Of a DNA stretch of 8,458 nucleotides, positions 1-5,136 are shown piece after piece; the first letter of the stretch is position 1; every line of letters begins with the position of its first letter. Position numbers and translations under genes: made by a program. Below the pieces are notes generated by a model that was given only the letters and a program-made list of their open reading frames with translations, did no database searches and was not told the DNA's origin. Source of the stretch: an uncultured Pseudomonadota bacterium (GTDB taxonomy: Bacteria > Pseudomonadota > Gammaproteobacteria > Burkholderiales > Burkholderiaceae_C); assembly GCA_900320815.1 (NCBI GenBank), contig ONTY01000125.1:1-8458 (forward strand), written 5' to 3'.

Positions 1-1296
1 CCAGTCCTGCCTGGTGCTGCCCTTGCCATCGCTGACGGTGACGATGAAGCGGAAGTAGTCGTTCGCCTGCCCGGGCGTGGGCGTCCATTCCAGACGGTTG
101 CCGTTGAGCACGGCGCCTGCGTTGTAGTAGTCATTCAGCTCGTAGGTCAGCGGGTCGCCTTCGGGGTCCGTGGCCGCAAGCTCATAGACATAGGTGGTGC
201 CCACTTTGGCACTGGTCGCTGGCTCGCTGGTGATGGTCGGCACCCCGTTGACAGTGACGCTCCAGCTTTGCGTATCGGTGCGCTCGCCGTCGGTGACGGT
301 GAGGGCAAAGTCATACACGCCAGACTGCGTGGGCGCCCACGAGACGTACGTAGAGTACCAGCCACCCAGACTGGCGCCGTCGGGCGCTTTGACCAGCGTG
401 TAGCTCAGTTGGTCACCATCGGGGTCGCTGGCGCTGGGGTAGTAGGTGTAGGTTTCGCCCACGTTGACGGTGGCCGGCGGCGTGGAGGTGATGACGGGCG
501 ACTTGAGGCCGGGTGTCACTTCCACCGTCCAGTCTTGCCTGGCGCGTCCACCTGTGGACATGGAGATGGCTTCCAGTTCAAAGGTGTAGGTGCCGATGCG
601 CGTAGGCTTCCACGTCACTAGGCCGCTGTCCTTGTCCACGCTGCTGCTGCCGTAGTTGGGGTTTTTGAGGAGGCGGTAGGTGATGCTGCCACCTTTGGGG
701 TCGGTCGCCTGGGCTGGGTAGGTGTATTCCTGCCCCACTCTGCCCTGCGCGGGCGGCGTGCTGGTGAACTGCGGGGGAACGGGTACGGGGACGATAAATG
801 TGCCCTGGTACTCGGTGCGCAGCCCGCGCTCGTCGGCGACGACGATGGTGTAGGGGTAGGTACCTGTCTGCGGGTCGCTCCAGGTGATGTTCCCGTACTC
901 GTCGATGCTCATCCCCACGGCCTGACTGGAGATGCTGTAGACAAGGCGCTTACCGTCCGGACTGCTGGCTTCAAGGTTGTGATTGAAAGGCAGCCCCGCC
1001 GGAACGTTCACCGGCGGCAGGGCGCCAATAACGGGGCGCTGACCATCGCTTACGTCAATGACGACGCTTTGGCTGGCAACCAGCCCGTGACCATTGCGCA
1101 CGACGATGGTGAGGTGATGGTTGCCATTGGCCTTCGGCTCCCAGGCAAGCTGGTTCTTGTTCAGCGTCATGCCTTGAGGTGCCTGCGCCAGCTCGTAGGT
1201 GAGCGCCGTGCCGTCCTGGTCGGTGGCCTGGATGCTGTAGTTCCACGCCTCGCCAATCTTCCCGGTGGTTTGCGGCTGACTGGTGATACGCGGCGG
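1..1296 (-). repeat. Array of at least five Ig-like (He_PIG / cadherin-like) repeats, last one cut by window edge
   Basis: Residues about 671-1102 of the large protein. Each module opens with a strand such as ITSQP, VIGALP, FTSTPP, VITSTPP or TITSEP. It continues with a 'VG..Y.Y...A.DP.G..L.Y.L' core and ends in a strand such as DWTVEV or SWSVTV. Equivalent Ile/Phe residues are at 674, 760, 847, 939 and 1025, so the period is 86, 87, 92 and 86. Asp-rich loops (DPDGD, DPEGD) resemble calcium-binding loops of cadherin-like folds. Such arrays usually act as stalks or adhesive modules on bacterial surface proteins. The fifth module is open at position 1, so the total is unknown. Confidence 0.8.
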
Positions 1297-3306
1297 GTGC
1301 TGCAGCGCCTGCCCGGGCGCCCATTCAGGCGGGGGCACAGCGGCCACGGCAACAGAGGTGCACTGTTCTTTGCCGTCAGCATCCAGCGGACGCACGCTGT
1401 AGAAGTAGGTCTGCCCCGTCTGCACGTCGGTGTCCAGCCAAGTGCTCCAGCGTGAAGTGGTTTCGGCCACGCGCCGCCACGAGCCATCCTGCAAGTCGCT
1501 GGCGCGGTAGATGGCGTAGCTCGCGGCGCCGCTGTCGACCCAAGTCAGTTGCACCTTGCCGGGTTTGGCGCGGGCAGCCAAGTCAATGTTCAGGCACATT
1601 TTCTGCGGCGGGATACGCTGCGAGCCGAAGGAGTCCACATACACGTAGCCGCCATGCCCGCCCAATGCGCAGTCGGCAGCGAGCACGCGCACCCGCACTT
1701 CGTGCCCAAGGCTGCTGTCGGGCACGGGCATGTCCACGTCGATGAAGGGTGTGGAGTGCCACGGGCTACCGCCCCAGCGCGTGGTGTAGAAGACGCGCCC
1801 GGGCTGGCCGGAGTAGGCAAAGTCCTCGTAGAGGATGTCGCCCGTCGTGACGTCTTCGAGCAGGACGTGGAAGTAGGGCTGCTGATGGGCGGGGTGTTCC
1901 GGGTCTTCCAGCACGGCGGCGTACGAGAAGCGCACATGCAGCTTGCCGTCGCTGATGTCACGGTCGTCCTCGGTGATGGTGACGGTCTGCGTGGCGTGGT
2001 TGATGTGGTAGTTGTTCCCATAGTCATTGAGGCGCAGGGCGTATTCGCCCCAACGCGGCAGTTCAAGCTGCGGAGCACGCGGGTCAAACTCGTGCCCGAC
2101 CACGCCTACTATTTCTTCGCCGCCAGGGTTGATGACAATACTGGTGTGGTCATAGGGCTGCTCGCCTTGCAGCCCTGTTGTATCGGGGTTCCGGCCAAAG
2201 TCGTGTTCCCAGCCCGTGAGGTCACCAGTTTCAAAGCCGCCGTTGGTGAAGGTGGCGTGCGCATCATCCGCCGGCAGCCAGACGAGCAGCGCAATGAGGA
2301 TGGCGGGCAGCAGCTGCCAGCGGCGCGCGCGCCAAGCCGCCGCTGGCAGGCCAAGGGCGAGCAGCAGCAGGCCGGAAGCCCCAAGCGCGGGCACCGCCAC
2401 AGGGTCAGACGCTGGTATTTGAGGTGTGGGAGGTGTCGGTGCCGGAACAGGGTCGCACACGCCATCCACCACGTTGCCGCTGGCGCAGCAGGCGCCTGCG
2501 CCGTCCAGCTTGCCGGGGTCCGGGCAGCACACCTCGCCTTTGACATCGGCGGTGGGGCAGCAGCTGCCATCGCCCAGCTGGGTCTGGCCGCTGGCGCAAA
2601 CGGAATCCACTTTTGCGAACAGGGAAAAGTGGAGCTTTTTCTCTGTGCCTGTGTCGCTTTGCACGAGGCCAAGAACGGCGCCTGCATCGGCGTCCTCGGC
2701 AAGTGTGGCTGTGACCGTGAGCGTCCTGCCCGCTGGCCAGTCGCCCACGGGCAGCGAGAGGGCAAGCGCGGCATCCTCAGCGGCGTCCAGCACTTGGTTT
2801 TTGAGGTCGCCGGCGGCGCTGCGTGCCAGCAAGTCGTCCGTCCAGTAGCCAGGCTCGCCCGCTTCCCATTTGTCCGGATAAAACTGCGTCGCCGTGGATG
2901 GCTGCGTGCCAACGCCCGCGTCTGGCGTGACCGCTTCGTTGAAGAAGGTGTTCTCGGCAGCCTGGATGTCGGCGTCCAGAAAGGCGCTGATGCGCGCACC
3001 CGCCAGATTCTTGCCACTGGTGTTCTTGAGCGTCCACACCCACTGGCGTTGCCCATCAGCGGCGCTGTGCGAGGCGCTGGCCTGCACGCCAAGGGCAGAA
3101 AAGTCTGGTGCACCTGACGCGGCAGCGCCTTCCGCAGTGTGCGCTGCCGTATTGCCGCCCTGCTCGGCAAACAGACTCAGCCGTTCAAGTGTCACCTGCG
3201 CGTGCGCAGGTACTGCGGCAGCCAAGAGCGCGGCAGAGCAAAGCAGGTGGCGAAACAGTCTTATGCAGTTAGGGGTAATAGTACGGGGAGGAGCGAAACG
3301 GGGCAC
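1..3306 (-). CDS. Large exported two-part protein with internal IPTL-CTERM-like sorting signal ('midcut' type), C-terminus off the window
   Basis: One frame with no stop from a GTG at 3306 to position 1 (1102 codons; the end is missing). Order by residue: signal peptide 1-36 (Arg-containing start, hydrophobic core about 21-32, Ala-His-Ala before Gln37); unknown secreted domain about 37-236; cysteine-rich part 237-284; Pro-rich linker; IPTL-CTERM-like segment from Val305, with a hydrophobic stretch about 309-325 and an RARR cluster 326-329; second hydrophobic stretch 332-345 ending Ala-His-Ala 349-351; jelly-roll-like domain about 352-566 opening with NGGFETGDLTGW; fibronectin III-like domain about 583-660; five Ig-like repeats from about 671. 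The GTG is chosen because AAGGAG lies 5 nt upstream and a clean signal peptide follows. Both halves should be extracytoplasmic, and surface display, binding or adhesion is inferred. No catalytic motif was seen. The gene follows holA by 240 bases and is probably a separate transcription unit. The family name is from memory. Confidence 0.88.
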   Translation of the reverse strand, partial: MPRFAPPRTITPNCIRLFRHLLCSAALLAAAVPAHAQVTLERLSLFAEQGGNTAAHTAEGAAASGAPDFSALGVQASASHSAADGQRQWVWTLKNTSGKNLAGARISAFLDADIQAAENTFFNEAVTPDAGVGTQPSTATQFYPDKWEAGEPGYWTDDLLARSAAGDLKNQVLDAAEDAALALSLPVGDWPAGRTLTVTATLAEDADAGAVLGLVQSDTGTEKKLHFSLFAKVDSVCASGQTQLGDGSCCPTADVKGEVCCPDPGKLDGAGACCASGNVVDGVCDPVPAPTPPTPQIPASDPVAVPALGASGLLLLALGLPAAAWRARRWQLLPAILIALLVWLPADDAHATFTNGGFETGDLTGWEHDFGRNPDTTGLQGEQPYDHTSIVINPGGEEIVGVVGHEFDPRAPQLELPRWGEYALRLNDYGNNYHINHATQTVTITEDDRDISDGKLHVRFSYAAVLEDPEHPAHQQPYFHVLLEDVTTGDILYEDFAYSGQPGRVFYTTRWGGSPWHSTPFIDVDMPVPDSSLGHEVRVRVLAADCALGGHGGYVYVDSFGSQRIPPQKMCLNIDLAARAKPGKVQLTWVDSGAASYAIYRASDLQDGSWRRVAETTSRWSTWLDTDVQTGQTYFYSVRPLDADGKEQCTSVAVAAVPPPEWAPGQALQHPPRITSQPQTTGKIGEAWNYSIQATDQDGTALTYELAQAPQGMTLNKNQLAWEPKANGNHHLTIVVRNGHGLVASQSVVIDVSDGQRPVIGALPPVNVPAGLPFNHNLEASSPDGKRLVYSISSQAVGMSIDEYGNITWSDPQTGTYPYTIVVADERGLRTEYQGTFIVPVPVPPQFTSTPPAQGRVGQEYTYPAQATDPKGGSITYRLLKNPNYGSSSVDKDSGLVTWKPTRIGTYTFELEAISMSTGGRARQDWTVEVTPGLKSPVITSTPPATVNVGETYTYYPSASDPDGDQLSYTLVKAPDGASLGGWYSTYVSWAPTQSGVYDFALTVTDGERTDTQSWSVTVNGVPTITSEPATSAKVGTTYVYELAATDPEGDPLTYELNDYYNAGAVLNGNRLEWTPTPGQANDYFRFIVTVSDGKGSTRQDW
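2254..2394 (-). other. Mid-protein sorting hairpin: IPTL-like anchor followed by second signal-peptide-like segment
   Basis: Encodes residues 305-351 of the large protein. VPALGASGLLLLALGL resembles the Pro-initiated hydrophobic start of IPTL-CTERM signals and is followed by WRARR, the basic stop of such signals. Normally a protein ends there. Here it continues with WQLLPAILIALLVWLP and then ADDAHA, a typical signal peptidase I site, directly before TFTNGGFETG. By the positive-inside rule the RARR loop would be cytoplasmic and both flanks periplasmic, forming a membrane hairpin. Known: IPTL-CTERM is the target of exosortase H. Inferred: the hairpin is cut so that two mature proteins are released or anchored separately. 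No ATG or GTG lies between the two halves that could start a second gene. Confidence 0.75.
2455..2598 (-). repeat. Two tandem 24-residue cysteine units in the large exported protein
   Basis: Residues 237-260 and 261-284 each follow C-x11-CC-x9-C, giving eight cysteines (237, 249, 250, 260, 261, 273, 274, 284). The second unit ends GNVVDGVC and the first KGEVC. The two units share glycine positions but are otherwise diverged. They lie just before a Pro-rich linker (VPAPTPPTPQIP) and the sorting signal, so they would sit next to the membrane on the periplasmic side, where four disulfides could form. I do not recognise a named domain. Confidence 0.8.
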
Positions 3307-3311
3307 AGAGA

Positions 3312-3317
3312 CTCCTT
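3312..3317 (-). promoter_or_regulatory. Shine-Dalgarno AAGGAG that fixes the GTG start of the large protein
   Basis: On the minus strand AAGGAG is followed by TCTCT (5 nt) and then GTG. It is the best ribosome binding site in the window. It supports a GTG start at 3306, from which a complete signal peptide is read. Confidence 0.75.
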
Positions 3318-3335
3318 GCAGCTGATGAAAAATGT

Positions 3336-3355
3336 GTGTGCGAATTACTTCACAC
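3336..3355. promoter_or_regulatory. Imperfect palindrome GTGTG-N10-CACAC, possible regulator site
   Basis: Minus strand reads GTGTGAAGTAATTCGCACAC, about 30 nt before the GTG of the large secreted protein. Its core TGTGA-N6-TCGCA differs by one base from the TGTGA-N6-TCACA pattern bound by CRP/Vfr-type regulators. No convincing -10/-35 pair was found around it, so its placement relative to a promoter is unknown. It may be chance. Confidence 0.25.
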
Positions 3356-3488
3356 GAAAAAGGCGCGCGTGTACGCATGGCCGTGCCTGTCATGCCTTCC
3401 AAATACACAAAGCCGTAGGGGCTGCCCCTGCAAGTGCCCGTGGAAGGCAGACCGCGTCAACAGAGCCTCAAATGAAATGGTATATCTC

Positions 3489-3513
3489 TATTACCCGCAA
3501 TATATGCGGGTAT
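3489..3513 (-). terminator. Hairpin after holA (copy 1 of a shared stem-loop)
   Basis: Perfect 8-bp inverted repeat TACCCGCA / TGCGGGTA with a 5-nt AT-only loop, 33 nt beyond the holA stop codon. It lies in the 240-base gap (3307-3546) between holA and the large exported protein, where I see no gene. The stem is not followed by a U-run on either strand (minus continues AATAGAGATATACC), so it is not a textbook intrinsic terminator. An RNA stabiliser or a protein site are alternatives. A close relative lies at 7788-7812. Confidence 0.5.
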
Positions 3514-3546
3514 TGATATGCTTTCTATGCCAGTATATGAGACTGT

Positions 3547-4611
3547 TCAGTGCCCTGCACACATCCCGCACAGGCTTTGCGCCAGCCGCTGCAGCGCAGC
3601 CCAAGGGGAGGCAGGCCAGCCTTCGGCGGGCAGTCCCTTGCAGATGCCGTCCACCTGGTGCGCGGCAGCAAGCAGCGCGGCCAGGCGCGGGGCGGCCAGA
3701 CGCTGCACCACGCGACCAATGAGGCGCTCGCGCTCGCCCCAGATGCGCGCTTCGCGCATGGCCACAGGCAGTGGGGTGCCACGCGCCAGCGCCCCGTGCA
3801 CTTGGGCGAGGGCGCGGATGTCTTCGGCCAGAACCCAGTGCACGCGCACCTCGCTCACGCCGGCGGCGTGCAAGCCGTCAATCATGCGACGCGTGCGCTG
3901 GCGCTGGCCGCCGAGTACGGCCTCAGAGAGCTGGAAGGCGTCATAGTGCGCCACGTCAAGCACGGCAGCTTCAATGGCGGCAAGGCTGATTTCGCCGGGC
4001 GGGTGCAGCAGCCCCAGTTTGAGCACTTCCTGATGCGCGGCCAGAAGGTTGCCTTCCACGCGGTCGGCAAAAAAAACCAGCGCCCGCTCGCCCTCTTCGC
4101 AGGCGGGCACACGCTGGCCTTGAGCCGCCAGGCGCTGCGCAATCCACTGCGGCAGCGCGGCGCGGGGCACAGCGTCAATGGACACGCAGCAGCCAGCGTC
4201 AAACAGCGCACGGCACCACACGGCGTCGCGCGTGGCGCGGTCCACGCGCGGCAGGGTGATGAGGGTGATGGCGCCACCTTCGCCCTGCTGCGCAGCGGCG
4301 CGGGCGATGGACTGCAGCGCGGCGGCGCCGTTTTTGCCGGGGCGTCCAGTGGGGAGGTGGATTTCGATGAACTGGCGCGCGCCAAACAGGCTCATGGTGC
4401 CGCCAGCGGCCAGCACTGCGCCCCAGTCAAAGTGCGCGCCGCTGGCGGTGAAAACGCTGCGCTCCACCTCGCCGCCACCCTCCGCGCGCACAGCAGCGCG
4501 GATGGCATCGCCCGCTTCCTGCATGAGCAGCGCCTCCTCGCCGTGCAGCACGTAGAGCGGGCGCAACCCCTTTTTCAGGTCGGCGGCAAGCTGACGGGCG
4601 GCAAGCTGCAT
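3547..4611 (-). CDS. holA: DNA polymerase III subunit delta (clamp loader)
   Basis: 354 residues, close to the usual length of about 340. HolA is the delta subunit of the clamp-loader complex: it binds the beta clamp and opens it so that the clamp can be loaded on primed DNA. Seen here: N-terminal PLYVLHGEEALLMQEAGDAIR (residues 18-38), matching the family start; SLFGARQFIEIHLPTGRPGKNG-like segment at 74-95; RVEGNLLAAHQEVLKLGLL at 184-202, the most conserved HolA signature; and a C-terminal helical collar domain from about 220 to the end (DVAHYDAFQLSEAVLGG, HWVLAEDIRALAQ). It starts with ATG 16 nt after the lptE stop, with no clear Shine-Dalgarno in that gap, which suggests translation coupled to lptE. 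It ends in TGA, followed 33 nt later by a hairpin. The frame is intact. Confidence 0.95.
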   Translation of the reverse strand: MQLAARQLAADLKKGLRPLYVLHGEEALLMQEAGDAIRAAVRAEGGGEVERSVFTASGAHFDWGAVLAAGGTMSLFGARQFIEIHLPTGRPGKNGAAALQSIARAAAQQGEGGAITLITLPRVDRATRDAVWCRALFDAGCCVSIDAVPRAALPQWIAQRLAAQGQRVPACEEGERALVFFADRVEGNLLAAHQEVLKLGLLHPPGEISLAAIEAAVLDVAHYDAFQLSEAVLGGQRQRTRRMIDGLHAAGVSEVRVHWVLAEDIRALAQVHGALARGTPLPVAMREARIWGERERLIGRVVQRLAAPRLAALLAAAHQVDGICKGLPAEGWPASPWAALQRLAQSLCGMCAGH

Positions 4612-4627
4612 GAGCGGGTGGGGGAGC

Positions 4628-5119
4628 TTAGGGGCGCACGTTGGCCAACTGGCGCATGATTTGCTGCACGATGTCGGACTGCATGCTGCTGTAGAGCAGC
4701 TGCGCTTCTTCCCATTTGGAGTCGGCGGCGCTTTCGTCGTAGCTCTGCTCGATCTGGCGTTCGATTTCAGTGAGGGGCAGCAGTTCGCGCCCGTTGCCCG
4801 TGCGCACGCGGAAGGTGATCACGATGCCAAGCAGGCGCTCGCGCACTTCGCCATCGGTGTTGCGACTGAGGATTTCGTTGATGCGCCGCTCGCCGGCGCT
4901 CTCAAAAACGATTTCGGCCTTGGCGGGTTTATCGCTCAGGCGCACGCTGCCGGCGTTTTCAAGCTGGCGGCGCAGCTGCTGACCAAGTGCCGTGGAGGGC
5001 ATGGCCAGGGCGATGGTCTGGAAGTGGAATTCAGGGGTTTTGCGCAGCGCAAAGCCACAAGAGGCAAGCAGCGGTGCAGCGGCCAGGGCGGCGACAAGCA
5101 GACGGCGGCGGGTGGGCAT
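4628..5119 (-). CDS. lptE: LPS-assembly lipoprotein LptE
   Basis: 163 residues from the ATG at 5119. LptE is an outer-membrane lipoprotein that plugs the LptD barrel and helps insert lipopolysaccharide into the outer leaflet. Seen: Arg-rich start MPTRRR, hydrophobic core, lipobox LLAS-C with the lipidated Cys at residue 21, then CGFALR, the usual LptE mature start. SRNTDGEVRERLLGIVITFRVRTGNG and the Gln-rich end QLLYSSMQSDIVQQIMRQLANV are also typical. The ATG is preferred over an in-frame TTG at 5140 because GAGGGAG lies 7 nt before the ATG, and the TTG would overlap the leuS stop. The gene begins 17 nt after the restored leuS stop and ends 16 nt before holA, so the three form one operon. 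The sequence is poorly conserved in this family, so the call leans on the lipobox, length and context as well. Confidence 0.92.
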   Translation of the reverse strand: MPTRRRLLVAALAAAPLLASCGFALRKTPEFHFQTIALAMPSTALGQQLRRQLENAGSVRLSDKPAKAEIVFESAGERRINEILSRNTDGEVRERLLGIVITFRVRTGNGRELLPLTEIERQIEQSYDESAADSKWEEAQLLYSSMQSDIVQQIMRQLANVRP

Positions 5120-5126
5120 GGATCGG

Positions 5127-5133
5127 CTCCCTC
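5127..5133 (-). promoter_or_regulatory. Shine-Dalgarno GAGGGAG deciding the lptE start
   Basis: GAGGGAG then 7 nt then ATG at 5119 on the minus strand. It lies in the gap right after the leuS stop (5137-5139) and favours the ATG over the in-frame TTG at 5140. Confidence 0.6.
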
Positions 5134-5136
5134 TTT

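Noticed and set aside
2254..2394. Two adjacent genes, an IPTL-CTERM protein and then a separate secreted protein
   Set aside because: There is no stop after RARR and no ATG or GTG before the second hydrophobic segment, so a single continuous frame is the simpler reading. A sequencing error is still possible.
1549..3117. 522-residue open frame on the plus strand
   Set aside because: Antisense to the large exported protein, whose minus-strand frame has a signal peptide, domains and repeats; the plus-strand product has none of these.
2109..3170. 353-residue minus-strand frame overlapping the large protein
   Set aside because: Arg/Pro/Ser-rich composition typical of an out-of-frame reading. The frame starting at GTG 3306 reads through the same DNA with a signal peptide and recognisable domains.
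3373..3388. Sigma-54-like element AGGCACGGCCATGC on the minus strand
   Set aside because: The GG and GC dinucleotides are 9 nt apart instead of 10, a spacing sigma-54 promoters do not tolerate.
3432..3460. TTGACG as a -35 box for the large protein
   Set aside because: The hexamers at 16-18 nt spacing (for example GCACTT) do not resemble a -10 box.
3336..3722. Plus-strand frame of 128 residues across the gap and the holA end
   Set aside because: Most of it is antisense to holA or intergenic, with no family resemblance and no ribosome site that I can see.
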